A DNA stretch of 64,000 bases from Spirosoma fluviale (GCA_945883625.1 CAMCXW010000003.1:1-64000); one strand, 5' to 3'. Shown: positions 9,074 to 18,915, counted from the first letter of the stretch. The notes: generated by a model not told the origin, from the letters alone. Made by a program: numbers and translations.

Positions 9074-10200
9074 CGATTTCTGGTTAGTAGATGTTTTAAA
9101 AATAACGGGATTTGAAGTTGGCTGAATATCCTTATTTCATCCCAAATCGAAGTTTTTTCATCTAGGAATCGAAGAATTTTAGTAAAGTTGATTCGAGCAA
9201 AAAGTCTGTCCATGACCAAAGGAATGGCTTTATTTTCCGATTTTATCATATGTAGTAATATGGAATCAAAAAATAAATGCCTTGATTTAATATTGGAAGG
9301 TAATTGGTTGACTTTTTGTTTAGCATCTCTTTGCATCCGTGTAAATGCATAGCCAGTGGATGCTTTTACTTGCCCTGCCGCAGTACCAATCTTAAAGATT
9401 TTACCCAGGTTATTCGTTGATGGCATGACAGTCATTGGGATAGTTCCCCGTTCGATATCGATAACTTGGTAATTTTTGCCGGTAAAATTATCAGCCATAT
9501 ATTGATTCCAATGAGCTTCATAGGCTTGCTCATCATATGGTTTCGTGCTAAAAACAGTTGTTTCAATTAATGCTTTCCTTTCTGAGAAAGGTAAGATATA
9601 ATGAAACATGGAATAATCTCGGTTTGTCTGAGCTTGGCTGAAATCCATTAATGTAGCCGCACTGCTATCTAAAAAATCATTTTCAAATTCGATGAATTTC
9701 CCCCAAAAATGTTGGGCTAATTGAGGTTGATGCTCAACTATTTTCCTATCAATTCGGGCGTCAGCAACTTGCTTAGCCTGAAAGATCAAACCATTTTTTA
9801 AAATAATGTCAATAACCGTTCCGCTTTCATTCAGTTCGTCGACCCAACCAATTTCGTGTTGTACGAGTGGATGAGCAGGTATAAATTCATCAAAGAAATA
9901 GTTAAAAAAATTATCAGATGATATGTAATGATAATTTAAGTTACCGATTTCTTGAGTTTGGCTAATTGCAGTTGTTGATCGATAGGTGATTTTTGACCAA
10001 GATTTCTCGATTAAAAAAGGAAAAGACGCTGAGTTATTTTCAGCCCAAAAGCACCAACTTTTTTTCGTGCGATCTCCGGAATCAATTAGTAAAATAGTGC
10101 TTTTGTCATTCTCTGACAAGTGCAGATATTCATACAGATATTGTAGTCCCGCTGCGCCTGCGCCTACAATAGCAATATCAAAAATGGGCGCTTTTTTCAA
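9070..10200 (-). CDS. crtY: Lycopene beta-cyclase (CrtY type)
   Basis: A flavin-dependent cyclase that turns lycopene into beta-carotene. The 376 residues begin with the dinucleotide-binding motif GAGAAG at about residues 14-19, and later show the cyclase motif GTAAGQVKASTGYAF. No in-frame ATG exists before the nucleotide-binding motif, so I use TTG at 10200. It is the first gene of the retinal cassette and overlaps blh by 4 bases. The upstream steps (crtE, crtB, crtI) are not in this window. Confidence 0.93.
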   Translation of the reverse strand: MKKAPIFDIAIVGAGAAGLQYLYEYLHLSENDKSTILLIDSGDRTKKSWCFWAENNSASFPFLIEKSWSKITYRSTTAISQTQEIGNLNYHYISSDNFFNYFFDEFIPAHPLVQHEIGWVDELNESGTVIDIILKNGLIFQAKQVADARIDRKIVEHQPQLAQHFWGKFIEFENDFLDSSAATLMDFSQAQTNRDYSMFHYILPFSERKALIETTVFSTKPYDEQAYEAHWNQYMADNFTGKNYQVIDIERGTIPMTVMPSTNNLGKIFKIGTAAGQVKASTGYAFTRMQRDAKQKVNQLPSNIKSRHLFFDSILLHMIKSENKAIPLVMDRLFARINFTKILRFLDEKTSIWDEIRIFSQLQIPLFLKHLLTRNR

Positions 10201-10307
10201 ATTAATATTTTTAAATTTTTTGTAAATAAACTATATTTTAATTAAAAAGTTTGCCAAATTACCCAATTCAATAGGTTGTTGTTTCTATTGACCTGTTAAC
10301 TCCATTT

Positions 10308-10315
10308 TAATTTTA
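10308..10315 (+). promoter_or_regulatory. Possible -7 box upstream of the alginate-export-type porin
   Basis: TAATTTTA (7 of 8 to TAnnTTTG) lies 17 bases after a TTG at 10288-10290. If real, transcription begins near 10322, which favours a translation start at TTG 10360 over TTG 10324. Confidence 0.35.
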
Positions 10316-10359
10316 CGATTGACTTGGTATCTTTATGTTCCCCTATATTAAATTTAATT

Positions 10360-11727
10360 TTGTTCAGAAGCGTTCTTTTTATCATTTTCATTTGTTCATT
10401 ATGTTCACAAGCTAGTGCCCAACACATCGCGCGCCTTCGTTTTGAAGATGACTTTTCGTACCTGAAATCAGATAGTTTAAGCAAATCTTGGGATGAAAAA
10501 TTAAAATATTTGCCGCTTATTGGCCAAGCTACCTTAAGCATCGGGGGTGAAATACGCGAACATTATCAGAATTATACCAATGTGAATTTTGGCCAAATTC
10601 CAGCTTCCTATGTGACAGGAAATCCGCACCAATGGCTTCATCGAATTTTACTTCATGGTGATTTACGGCTTCATTCCAATTTTCGGGTATTTGCTCAAAT
10701 CAATAATACCGTCCGTTTTTGGAACCCAAATCCGATCACCAACCAAGTAGACCAGAATACCTTAGGTTTTCACCAGTGGTTCGCAGATTTGAAATTGGCA
10801 GATCAGTTGGTGCTTCGATTAGGCCGACAAGAATTACTATTTGGGCAAGAGCGATTTATTGCTACTCGGGAAGGGCCGAACAATCGCCAAAGTTTTGTGG
10901 GGGCTCATTTAATTCATCAACTTAAACGCTTAAAAACGGATCTTTTTTATACCCATCCGATCAAGTTGAACCTAGGAGCTATGGATGATGAAAAATCAAC
11001 TGAAAAATTAGCGGGTTTGCATTTTAAATATGATCGGCTTTTGAAATTTCTTAATGCAGATGCCTATTACTACTATTTTGAATCAGAGGCACGTGAATAT
11101 TACTCGACTATTGGTGCTGAAAAAAGGCATTCAATCGGATTACATCTTTATTCAAATCCGCAGCGTTTCAATTATGATATCGAGTTTTCGCGGCAAGTAG
11201 GGCAGTTTAAATCGTTGGACATTCAAGCCTTTATGGCGGTTTGGGATGTGAATTTTTCCGTTAAACCACATCGATTCATTGGATTTAGTGGAAATTTTGT
11301 GCCTGGGGATAAATCCACACGTGATGGACAATTGAATACCTTTAATACGTTGTTTGCTCGGCCGCCTTTTGGGCAAACAGTTGCCCTGAATATCTCCAAT
11401 ACCCTAAATTTAAGCCCATACATTAGGTATCAAAACGGAACAAAATGGATAGCGACTGCGCGTGCTTCTTTTGTTCAACGAACAAGTGTATACGATGGGG
11501 TATATACGCCCAATATGTCTCAATTACGTCCATATGATGCGTCTAAAATGACGTCAGATGCCCTTAAGCTTTGTGATATTTATGCTGTAGATGTGAATTA
11601 TGTGCCCACAAAACATTACTTTTTTCAAGCAGAAATTGGCTACTGTAAAGCTGGTACTTATTTAAAAGAAACAGGGGCCGGAAATAACGTTATTTACTTT
11701 GCGATCCGAAATGCGATTAAATTCTAG
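10360..11727 (+). CDS. Alginate-export-family outer-membrane beta-barrel protein
   Basis: A beta-barrel of the alginate_exp family (PF13372-like). GRQELLFGQERFIATREGPNNRQS is the conserved strand-turn region of this family, and the protein ends in the barrel-typical residues IRNAIKF. There is no ATG in the signal-peptide region; TTG 10360 gives a compact signal peptide (FRSVLFIIFICSLCSQASAQ), while TTG 10324 would add 12 residues. In Bacteroidota, members are annotated broadly and need not export alginate. A porin role for a small anion or sugar is as likely. It converges on a sodium:solute symporter sharing the stop palindrome CTAG. Confidence 0.78.
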   Translation: MFRSVLFIIFICSLCSQASAQHIARLRFEDDFSYLKSDSLSKSWDEKLKYLPLIGQATLSIGGEIREHYQNYTNVNFGQIPASYVTGNPHQWLHRILLHGDLRLHSNFRVFAQINNTVRFWNPNPITNQVDQNTLGFHQWFADLKLADQLVLRLGRQELLFGQERFIATREGPNNRQSFVGAHLIHQLKRLKTDLFYTHPIKLNLGAMDDEKSTEKLAGLHFKYDRLLKFLNADAYYYYFESEAREYYSTIGAEKRHSIGLHLYSNPQRFNYDIEFSRQVGQFKSLDIQAFMAVWDVNFSVKPHRFIGFSGNFVPGDKSTRDGQLNTFNTLFARPPFGQTVALNISNTLNLSPYIRYQNGTKWIATARASFVQRTSVYDGVYTPNMSQLRPYDASKMTSDALKLCDIYAVDVNYVPTKHYFFQAEIGYCKAGTYLKETGAGNNVIYFAIRNAIKF

Positions 11728-13169
11728 GCGATTACTCGATCTCGTCGGATCAGCCAGAGCAAAAGAAAACACACCGCCCCGTTCAAAATTAGCTTCGCAA
11801 AACCAAATCCACCAAAAAGCGTTTGCGCTTGCATTTCCAGAAAAAAAGTGATGATGGGCGAAGCCAAGCAAATAGATGGTACTAATTTGTCCTTCACGCC
11901 GTATTTGGTAAATAAACCAAATGAAAATAATCCTAAAAGTGGGCCATAGGTATAACCAGCTAAATTAAAAACTGCCGCGATTAGTTCTTGTGTGTTAAAA
12001 ATGTGAAACAAACCTATCACTACGAAGAACAAGGCCGAAAAACCTAGATGGACACGTTGTTTAAGTTTTTCACGTTTGGCTTCTTTAAATTTCTCAATGT
12101 GTAGAAAATCAATGCAAAAGGAAGTCGTTAAGGCAGTCAAAGCAGAATCGGAACTCGCATAGGATGCTGCAATAATTCCCAATAAAAACGTCACCGCAGC
12201 TAAGGTCCCAAATTCGCCACCTAATGCTAATAGCGGGTACAATTCATCCGTTTTCGTAGGTATGGCAATCTGATTTGCTTGCGCATATATGTATAGTAAT
12301 GCACCCAATGACAAGAAGAGTATATTAATGAATAATAATACCCAATAAAACCAAAACATGTTTTTTTGTGCTTCCCCAATTGACTTACAGGTTAAGTTTT
12401 TTTGCATCAAATCTTGATCCAAACCTGTCATAACAATGGCTATAAATACCCCTGCTAAAAAGTCTTTTCCAAAGAAATGCGGGCTCTTCCAATCCCATTC
12501 AAACATGTGTGATAGCGGACTTGCTTGTATGGTATCGATCATTTCACCGAAACCCATGTTCATTTTTTGACCTACTAAAAATATCGTGATGAATAGTGCA
12601 ACGAGTAAAAAGAGTGTTTGAAGCGTGTCCGTCCAGATAATTGTTTTAACACCTCCTCGATGGGTGTAGAGCCAAATTAGTGCGATGGAAATAAAAACGG
12701 TTACAACAAACGGGACACCTATCGGAGCGAATATGGCGATTTGGAGTACATTAACTGCTAAATACAGGCGAGCCGCTGAGCCAATGGTACGCGAAAGTAG
12801 AAAGAAGGCAGAACCTGTTTTGTATGACCAAAATCCGAATCGTGTTTCTAAGTAGCCATAAATCGATATTAAATTGAGTCGATAATACAATGGCATTAGC
12901 ACGAGGGCAATCGTTAGATACCCTAAAGAATGGCCTAAAATGACTTGATAATAGGTGAAAAATGTTTTGCCAACAGCCCCTGGGACAGAAATAAAAGTTA
13001 AACCAGAAATGGAAGTTCCAATCATCCCAAAGGCCACCAGCCACCAAGGAGATTCCCGATTCGCGGTAAAAAAGGCATTGGTGTCAGCTCCCTTCGATGT
13101 GAAGTAAGAGATGAGCAGCAGTAGGCCAAAATAGATGGCAAGAATTCCACCGGCTAATTGAATCGACAT
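11724..13169 (-). CDS. Sodium:solute symporter (SSS family)
   Basis: An inner-membrane permease of 481 residues with about 13 hydrophobic segments. The family signatures are visible: FFTANRESPWW near the N terminus, GMIGTSISGLTFISVPG in the first core helix, and an AASYASSDSALTALTTSF helix rich in Ser/Thr, typical of the sodium site. Substrates in this family include sugars, sialic acid, nucleosides and organic acids; none can be chosen here. The outer-membrane barrel facing it may feed the same substrate into the periplasm (inference). Divergent from clpS, with back-to-back promoter boxes between them. Confidence 0.9.
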   Translation of the reverse strand: MSIQLAGGILAIYFGLLLLISYFTSKGADTNAFFTANRESPWWLVAFGMIGTSISGLTFISVPGAVGKTFFTYYQVILGHSLGYLTIALVLMPLYYRLNLISIYGYLETRFGFWSYKTGSAFFLLSRTIGSAARLYLAVNVLQIAIFAPIGVPFVVTVFISIALIWLYTHRGGVKTIIWTDTLQTLFLLVALFITIFLVGQKMNMGFGEMIDTIQASPLSHMFEWDWKSPHFFGKDFLAGVFIAIVMTGLDQDLMQKNLTCKSIGEAQKNMFWFYWVLLFINILFLSLGALLYIYAQANQIAIPTKTDELYPLLALGGEFGTLAAVTFLLGIIAASYASSDSALTALTTSFCIDFLHIEKFKEAKREKLKQRVHLGFSALFFVVIGLFHIFNTQELIAAVFNLAGYTYGPLLGLFSFGLFTKYGVKDKLVPSICLASPIITFFLEMQAQTLFGGFGFAKLILNGAVCFLLLWLIRRDRVIA

Positions 13170-13192
13170 AGAGGTTTAAAGAGAATTTTATA

Positions 13193-13200
13193 TAAATTTG
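13193..13200 (+). promoter_or_regulatory. Promoter -7 box of the clpS operon
   Basis: TAAATTTG matches the Bacteroidota TAnnTTTG box exactly. It lies 33 bases before the clpS ATG at 13233, the same spacing seen for gapA. It sits inside the reading frame upstream of that ATG and so argues against the longer ORF start at 13158. Confidence 0.6.
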
Positions 13201-13213
13201 TGCGAGGTGTTTT

Positions 13214-13221
13214 CAAACCTA
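13214..13221 (-). promoter_or_regulatory. Promoter -7 box of the sodium:solute symporter
   Basis: TAGGTTTG on the minus strand, 44 bases before the symporter ATG at 13169. It overlaps the clpS leader, so the two promoters are face to face. No clear -33 element was found. Confidence 0.4.
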
Positions 13222-13232
13222 GTTTCAAAAAT

Positions 13233-13568
13233 ATGGATTTCTCCGTAGATAATGTTTCAGAGTTCATTTTTTCTTTGGCAGGGCAAGAGCAATGGCAGGA
13301 AGAAGTCGAAGTTTTAGTGGACGAAGAAACCATTTCAGCACATCAATTAGTCGTTTATAATGACGAGGTCAATACCTTTGAATATGTGACCATGACGCTT
13401 ATGGAGGTATGCGAGCACAGCCCCGAACAAGCCGAACAATGTACGTTAATGATCCATTATCGCGGTCGGTGTGGCGTAAAATCTGGCGAATTCGATACCC
13501 TCGTATCCATGCGCAATGAGATTTGTAGGCGCGGTATTTCAGCTGAGATTGAATCATTTGAGTCTTAA
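13233..13568 (+). CDS. clpS: ATP-dependent Clp protease adaptor ClpS
   Basis: ClpS delivers N-degron substrates to the ClpA/ClpC unfoldase. The 111-residue product carries the core motif YNDEVNTFEYV, the helix EHSPEQAEQCTLMIHYRGRCGV and the conserved His of the N-degron pocket (IHYRG). The pocket differs from E. coli ClpS (NDDxTxM): here Glu replaces the second Asp and Phe the Met, a pattern I associate with Bacteroidota. ATG 13233 is chosen because it is the first ATG in frame and lies 33 bases after a perfect -7 box. First of five closely spaced genes (gaps 3, 12, 2 and 1 bases). Confidence 0.9.
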   Translation: MDFSVDNVSEFIFSLAGQEQWQEEVEVLVDEETISAHQLVVYNDEVNTFEYVTMTLMEVCEHSPEQAEQCTLMIHYRGRCGVKSGEFDTLVSMRNEICRRGISAEIESFES

Positions 13569-13571
13569 ATT

Positions 13572-14180
13572 ATGATGCATACTTATCCGTCTCGAATCAT
13601 TGAGCAAGCCGTGGAGGAAATTTCGAAATTGCCGGGTATTGGTAAGAAATCTGCCTTACGTTTAGCATTACATATGCTGAAGCGTCCTGAATCTCAATCG
13701 TTGCAACTAGCCCACGCGCTCGTCCAACTTCGAACAGAAACAAAATATTGTCCGCAGTGTCACATGATTTCCGATGGAGATTTATGTGGAATTTGTGCAA
13801 GCAACAAGCGCGATGAGCGTTTATTGTGCGTGGTAGAAGATTTGCGGGATGTGATGGCCATCGAAAATACGGGTCAATATACCGGATTATATCATGTGCT
13901 TGGTGGAATAATATCGCCGTTGGCAGGTATTTCGCCTACTGATTTACACATCGACAGCCTGATTACACGCATTGCTTCTGGTGCTTTTGATGAAGTTATT
14001 TTGGGACTTAGTCCAACGATGGAAGGGGATACGACGGCATTTTATTTGACTAAGAAATTAGCCGATTATTCGATTAAAATATCCACTATAGCGCGCGGAA
14101 TTCCGATCGGTGGTGATTTAGAATATACAGATGAGATTACCCTTGGCCGCAGTATTGTGGGCCGAGTAAATTATGAATAA
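13572..14180 (+). CDS. recR: Recombination mediator RecR
   Basis: RecR works with RecO and RecF to load RecA on gapped DNA. The 202-residue product has the N-terminal helix-hairpin-helix (KLPGIGKKSALRLALHML), the four-cysteine zinc finger CPQC...CGIC (residues about 58-75), and a Toprim domain starting LLCVVED with GGIISPL. It starts ATGATG at 13572, three bases after clpS, implying one transcript. Length is as expected. Confidence 0.96.
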   Translation: MMHTYPSRIIEQAVEEISKLPGIGKKSALRLALHMLKRPESQSLQLAHALVQLRTETKYCPQCHMISDGDLCGICASNKRDERLLCVVEDLRDVMAIENTGQYTGLYHVLGGIISPLAGISPTDLHIDSLITRIASGAFDEVILGLSPTMEGDTTAFYLTKKLADYSIKISTIARGIPIGGDLEYTDEITLGRSIVGRVNYE

Positions 14181-14192
14181 ACCCAATACACA

Positions 14193-14858
14193 ATGAATCG
14201 CAACGAATTTTTAAAATTATCCGGTTTAGGTTTAGTAGCCTCACGGATCAATGTATTGGAAAATGCACCTTTTGCATTACCTACCCTTAGCTATTCATAT
14301 GATGCTTTAGAGCCGCATATCGATAAGATGACCATGGAAATTCACCATAGCCGGCACCACAAAGCGTATGTAGATAACTTGAATAAGGCGCTAGGAACTT
14401 CAAGTAAATCAATCGAAGAATTGTTGGCATCGATTAGTACACAGCCAGTGGCCGTTCGAAATAATGGGGGAGGACACTGGAATCACAGTTTCTTTTGGCA
14501 ATTATTAGCACCTGCGACGGGAAAGCAACCGAGCGCCGCATTATTAAAGCAAATTCAGGCTGATTTTGGAAGTTTAGATACCTTTAAATCGGAATTTGCT
14601 AAAGCCGCTACGTCCCGTTTTGGTTCTGGCTGGGCCTGGTTGACTTGGAATGCGTCGAAATTAGTGATTAGTTCGACGGCCAACCAAGACAATCCGTTGA
14701 TGGATGTGGCTGAGGTAAAAGGCAAGCCGATTTTAGCCTTGGATGTGTGGGAGCACGCCTATTATTTAAAGTATCAAAACAAGCGGGCGGATTACATTGC
14801 CGCATTTTGGAATGTAGTCAATTGGGATTTTGTCTCGCGTCAATTTGAAACAAAATAA
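14193..14858 (+). CDS. sodA: Superoxide dismutase, Mn type, with N-terminal extension
   Basis: Dismutates superoxide. Metal ligands are His51 (MEIHHSRHH), His98 (GHWNHSFFW), Asp184 and His188 (DVWEHAYY). Manganese rather than iron use is suggested by Gly-Gly in GGGHWNH and by Gln165 in STANQDNP, the position of E. coli MnSOD Gln146. The mature-like sequence starts only at [15 protein letters not shown]; the preceding 26 residues ([18 protein letters not shown]...) form an extension with a basic start and a short hydrophobic run, reminiscent of an export signal but lacking a true twin-arginine. Third gene of the clpS operon. Confidence 0.93.
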   Translation: MNRNEFLKLSGLGLVASRINVLENAPFALPTLSYSYDALEPHIDKMTMEIHHSRHHKAYVDNLNKALGTSSKSIEELLASISTQPVAVRNNGGGHWNHSFFWQLLAPATGKQPSAALLKQIQADFGSLDTFKSEFAKAATSRFGSGWAWLTWNASKLVISSTANQDNPLMDVAEVKGKPILALDVWEHAYYLKYQNKRADYIAAFWNVVNWDFVSRQFETK

Positions 14859-14860
14859 GT

Positions 14861-15829
14861 ATGTTATTAGAAGAAATACCGTCCTTGGATTTAGCTGATT
14901 TTAATGCAGGAGATCCCGTGCGCAAGGAAAAATTTGTACAAGACTTAGGACAAGCGTTTAATACGATTGGTTTTGTAGCCATCAAAGGACACGGCTTGTC
15001 GGCCGACTTTACGAAAGCATTGTATGCGGAAGTTGAACGCTTTTTCCAGTCTCCAGATGACTTAAAGCGTGCCTATGAAATTGAGGGCATAGCCGGTCAG
15101 CGTGGGTACATTGGCAAAGGAAAAGAAACGGCCAAAGGTTTCAAAGTGCCTGATTTAAAGGAATTTTACCATGTTGGCCAGCCGCACAAAGCAGATGGAG
15201 ATTCGGTCTGGGATGAATATCCTGCCAATGTTTTTCCAACGGAATATCCTCAGTTTGGGGAATTAACGGTTCAAGGCTACCAGACTTTAGAGGCCGCAGG
15301 AAAATCACTTTTGCGTGCGATTGCACTTTATTTAAAATTACCGGAAGTTTATTTTGAGGCGCGTGTGAACAATGGTAATTCTATTTTACGTGCAATCCAT
15401 TATTTCCCTATTGCGGATCCGGATAGTCTACCTGAAGGGGCCGTTCGTGCGGCTGCTCATGGTGACATTAATCTAATTACGCTTTTAATGGGTGCTTCAG
15501 CCGAAGGCCTTGAGGTATTGCGTATGGATGGAAAATGGATTCCAATTACCGCATTACCGGATCAGGTCGTGGTTAATGTGGGGGATATGTTGGACCGTTT
15601 AACGAATCACCACTTGAAATCAACGATCCATCGCGTGGTTAATCCGCCGCGTGAAAAGATGGGAACGTCTCGGTATTCAATACCGTTTTTTATGCATCCA
15701 CGCTCTGAGATGGATTTAACTTGTTTGGAAAGTTGTGTGTCGTCGGCGAGTCCGAAGATTTACACCAATATGACCGCGGGAGAATTTTTGAATGAACGCT
15801 TGATTGAGTTGGGATTAAAGAAAATATAA
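14861..15829 (+). CDS. 2-oxoglutarate/Fe(II)-dependent oxygenase, isopenicillin-N-synthase-like
   Basis: A 322-residue non-haem iron oxygenase. The iron triad is His200, Asp202 (AAHGDINLITLL) and His257 (STIHRVV), and Arg271 in RYSIPFF binds 2-oxoglutarate. The N-terminal domain (GFVAIKGHGL) is the DIOX_N domain of plant and bacterial isopenicillin N synthase-like enzymes. Such bacterial proteins are often annotated as flavonol-synthase-like, with unknown substrates. It starts two bases after sodA and one base before chrA, so it belongs to the same transcript. Confidence 0.88.
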   Translation: MLLEEIPSLDLADFNAGDPVRKEKFVQDLGQAFNTIGFVAIKGHGLSADFTKALYAEVERFFQSPDDLKRAYEIEGIAGQRGYIGKGKETAKGFKVPDLKEFYHVGQPHKADGDSVWDEYPANVFPTEYPQFGELTVQGYQTLEAAGKSLLRAIALYLKLPEVYFEARVNNGNSILRAIHYFPIADPDSLPEGAVRAAAHGDINLITLLMGASAEGLEVLRMDGKWIPITALPDQVVVNVGDMLDRLTNHHLKSTIHRVVNPPREKMGTSRYSIPFFMHPRSEMDLTCLESCVSSASPKIYTNMTAGEFLNERLIELGLKKI

Positions 15830-15830
15830 C

Positions 15831-17000
15831 GTGAAACGGCCAAAACATCTGAATTTTTTATGGGATGTATTCGTTTTGGCTGCCACCTCATTTGGAGGGC
15901 CTCAGGTACACTGGGCCCTTTTTTTGCGCCGTCTGGTGCATGAAAAACACTACTTGACGGAAGATGAGTTGTTTGAAATTCAGGCATTGTGTTCCGTATT
16001 GCCGGGTCCTACGTCCACACAGATGATTACGGCGATCGGTTTAAAGCGAGGAGGGGCGTCGTTGGCTTACTTGACGTTAATACTTTGGATTACACCGGCT
16101 GTATTTGTTATGACCTTGGCGGCCTATGGAATGACCTATTTGCGCAATCGTGATTTAGTTCAGTTTGTACTTCCGGTGGGTGTGGGTTTAATTCTTCAAG
16201 CGGGGTGGCTCATGGCCCGCAAGGTGATTAAGGCGTGGATGTATGTTTGGATATCGCTCGGGACCCTTGTGACGGGCATTTTGTTCGCCACGCCCTATGT
16301 TTTTCCACTTGTTTTGGTTTTGGGTGGCTTAATTTCATCCTTTAATTTTCGTGAATTTCCGCGTCAAAATAAACATAAAATGATTATTCCGTGGGCAAAT
16401 TTTCATTTGTTCTGGGGCGTATTTGTTTTATTGGTTGTTTTAGGGCAGAGTACCAATTATTTTCCGTTTCATTTATTGGAGAATTTTTACCGGAATGGAA
16501 GCCTTGTTTTTGGGGGTGGACAGGTACTCGCACCTGTTTTATATACCGAATTCGTTGAATTTAAGGGTTTAATTCGTCCGGATGACTTTCTGACAGGGAT
16601 GGCGCTGTCGCTGTCGTTACCTGGTCCAATTTTTGCGTTGACTTCCTACCTAGGCGTTTTGTTAATGAAGGATTATGGGATGATGGGCCAGCTGGCTGGC
16701 AGTGCAATAGGGGCTTTGGGGATTTTTATGCCCGGGACTTTTTTAATCTTTTTTGTCTTTCGTATTTGGGGGCAATTGAAGCAATACCGCTTTATTCGGG
16801 CTTCTTTGGCAGGTATTCAAGCCGCATCCGTAGGACTTACGGGAGTTGCGGTGTATACGTTTGTATATCCGATGATGCAAAAAGGCGATGGGGTTTCCAT
16901 CGCCTTAGTTGTTATTGCATTTCTAATTGCGCAGACGGAACGTGTTCCTGCCATGGCGTTATTTAGTGCGGCACTGGTTGCCGGTTATTTTTTAGCGTAA
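15831..17000 (+). CDS. chrA: Chromate transporter family protein (ChrA, two-domain)
   Basis: A 389-residue membrane protein with two homologous halves, each with the family motif: [12 protein letters not shown] and LPGPTSTQ in the first, [12 protein letters not shown] and [13 protein letters not shown] in the second. This is the long-chain ChrA layout. ChrA proteins export chromate or take up sulfate-like anions by proton antiport; physiological substrate here is unknown. The start is GTG at 15831, directly after the preceding stop. Its end overlaps the convergent rfbA by 9 bases. A link to oxidative stress (chromate generates radicals) fits its place after sodA but is inference. Confidence 0.88.
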   Translation: MKRPKHLNFLWDVFVLAATSFGGPQVHWALFLRRLVHEKHYLTEDELFEIQALCSVLPGPTSTQMITAIGLKRGGASLAYLTLILWITPAVFVMTLAAYGMTYLRNRDLVQFVLPVGVGLILQAGWLMARKVIKAWMYVWISLGTLVTGILFATPYVFPLVLVLGGLISSFNFREFPRQNKHKMIIPWANFHLFWGVFVLLVVLGQSTNYFPFHLLENFYRNGSLVFGGGQVLAPVLYTEFVEFKGLIRPDDFLTGMALSLSLPGPIFALTSYLGVLLMKDYGMMGQLAGSAIGALGIFMPGTFLIFFVFRIWGQLKQYRFIRASLAGIQAASVGLTGVAVYTFVYPMMQKGDGVSIALVVIAFLIAQTERVPAMALFSAALVAGYFLA

Positions 17001-17852
17001 TATATTTAATAAGTATTGGCCATAGCCACTTTTCACCAACGGCTTTGCAATCATTTCTAATTGGCTCGAATTAATGTAGCCCATGCGGTAGGCAACCTCC
17101 TCAATGCAGCCAATTTTCATACCTTGACGTTCTTCGATTACTTGAACAAATTGCCCTGCTTGCATTAAAGAAGCAAAAGTACCCGTGTCTAGCCAAGCAG
17201 TACCCCGATTTAAAATGCCAACAGAAAGTTTCCCGCGTTTTAAATATTCTTTGTTTACATCCGTAATTTCATATTCACCACGGGGCGATGGAGCGATGTT
17301 TTTGGCAATTTCAACGACGTCATTATCGTAGAAATATAAGCCCGGAACTGCATAGTTTGATTTGGGATATTCAGGCTTTTCTTCGATCGAAATTACTTTA
17401 TTATCTGCATCAAATTCTACTACGCCATATCGCTCCGGATCATTTACTGAATAAGCGTAAACCACGCCACCTTCCGGGTCGTTATTGGCCTGTAGTAATT
17501 TACTCAAACCTGAACCATAGAAGATGTTATCTCCTAAAACCAAAGCCACTTTTTCTTTTCCAATAAATTTTTCGCCAATCACAAATGCCTGAGCCAAACC
17601 ATTGGGCTCTGGTTGGACCGCATATTCGAATTTGCAACCGATACTAGATCCATCACCCAATAACTTCTCAAAATGAGGTAAATCATGTGGCGTTGAAATG
17701 ATCAAAATCTCCCGAATGCCTGACAACATCAGAATCGAAAGCGGATAATAAATCATCGGTTTGTCGTACACAGGCATTAATTGCTTGCTAACGGCTAATG
17801 TTAATGGGTGTAAACGTGTGCCAGATCCACCGGCTAGAATAATTCCTTTCAT
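16992..17852 (-). CDS. rfbA: Glucose-1-phosphate thymidylyltransferase
   Basis: Makes dTDP-glucose from dTTP and glucose-1-phosphate, the first step of dTDP-rhamnose synthesis. The 286 residues show the nucleotidyltransferase loop [13 protein letters not shown], the metal-binding LGDNIFYG and the sugar-binding [13 protein letters not shown] region. Start two bases after the rfbB stop, so it is co-transcribed with rfbB and galE. rfbC and rfbD are not in the window. Confidence 0.96.
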   Translation of the reverse strand: MKGIILAGGSGTRLHPLTLAVSKQLMPVYDKPMIYYPLSILMLSGIREILIISTPHDLPHFEKLLGDGSSIGCKFEYAVQPEPNGLAQAFVIGEKFIGKEKVALVLGDNIFYGSGLSKLLQANNDPEGGVVYAYSVNDPERYGVVEFDADNKVISIEEKPEYPKSNYAVPGLYFYDNDVVEIAKNIAPSPRGEYEITDVNKEYLKRGKLSVGILNRGTAWLDTGTFASLMQAGQFVQVIEERQGMKIGCIEEVAYRMGYINSSQLEMIAKPLVKSGYGQYLLNILR

Positions 17853-17854
17853 AA

Positions 17855-18910
17855 TTAGCGTCCTTGATACATGGTCGTGTAATATTTTTGATAATCACCT
17901 GATGTGACATCTTTAAGCCATTTTTCGTTGCTTAAATACCAACTAACTGTTTTTTCTAATCCTTCAGCAAACTGTAAACTCGGTTCCCAACCTAACTCTT
18001 TCATGATTTTAGTTGCGTCGATGGCATAGCGTAAATCATGTCCAGCTCGGTCTGTTACATACGTGATTAATTGAACGGACGTTCCGGCTGGTCGGCCTAA
18101 TTTTTCATCCATGATTTTGCACAATAAATGCACAATATCAATATTTTTCCACTCGTTAAATCCTCCGATGTTATAGGTTTCGCCAATTTTTCCTTGGTGG
18201 AAAACGGTATCGATTGCACGTGCATGGTCAACAACAAATAGCCAATCACGTACATTTTCACCTTTACCGTAAACTGGCAATGCCTTGTTGTTCAGGATGT
18301 TATGAATCATTAATGGAATCAACTTTTCAGGGAAATGATTTGGTCCATAATTATTAGAGCAATTGGTGATCACGGTTGGTAGACCATATGTCTCATGATA
18401 AGCGCGCACAAAATGATCTGAGCTTGCTTTTGAGGCTGAATAGGGTGACCGTGGATCGTATGGTGTGGTTTCCAAAAAGAATTCTTTGGGGTCATGCAAT
18501 TCACCATATACTTCATCAGTTGAAATATGGTAGAATTTTTTTCCTTCGTATTTTCCGGCCCATTGTTTTTTGGCTGCTTGTAATAAATTAACGGTCCCGA
18601 TAACGTTTGTACGCACAAATGCCAAAGGATCTGTAATTGAACGATCTACGTGAGACTCAGCAGCTAGGTGCAATACGCCGTCGAATTGATGTTCGGCGAA
18701 AAGTGCATCCATATGTTCCGCATCTGTAATGTCCGCTTTGATGAAGTGGTAATTTGGTCGGTCAGCTATATCTTGATTGTTGGCCAAATTCCCCGCATAC
18801 GTCAATGCATCTAAATTATAAATTTGATAATCCGGGTATTTTTCGACGAAAAGTCGGACTACATGAGATCCAATAAATCCGGCGCCACCGGTGATAACTA
18901 TTTTTTTCAT
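17855..18910 (-). CDS. rfbB: dTDP-glucose 4,6-dehydratase
   Basis: NAD-dependent short-chain dehydrogenase/reductase that converts dTDP-glucose to the 4-keto-6-deoxy sugar. The Rossmann motif is GGAGFIGSH, the catalytic residues lie in STDEVYGE and [10 protein letters not shown] (YxxxK), and [17 protein letters not shown] is diagnostic of RmlB. I start at ATG 18910, immediately before [10 protein letters not shown], rather than at 18937, which would run into galE. Middle gene of galE-rfbB-rfbA; the pathway feeds surface polysaccharide. Confidence 0.96.
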   Translation of the reverse strand: MKKIVITGGAGFIGSHVVRLFVEKYPDYQIYNLDALTYAGNLANNQDIADRPNYHFIKADITDAEHMDALFAEHQFDGVLHLAAESHVDRSITDPLAFVRTNVIGTVNLLQAAKKQWAGKYEGKKFYHISTDEVYGELHDPKEFFLETTPYDPRSPYSASKASSDHFVRAYHETYGLPTVITNCSNNYGPNHFPEKLIPLMIHNILNNKALPVYGKGENVRDWLFVVDHARAIDTVFHQGKIGETYNIGGFNEWKNIDIVHLLCKIMDEKLGRPAGTSVQLITYVTDRAGHDLRYAIDATKIMKELGWEPSLQFAEGLEKTVSWYLSNEKWLKDVTSGDYQKYYTTMYQGR

Positions 18911-18915
18911 ACGGG

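Noticed and set aside
13158..13232. ClpS start at TTG 13158
   Set aside because: It overlaps the divergent symporter start and includes a perfect -7 box; ATG 13233 gives a normal ClpS.
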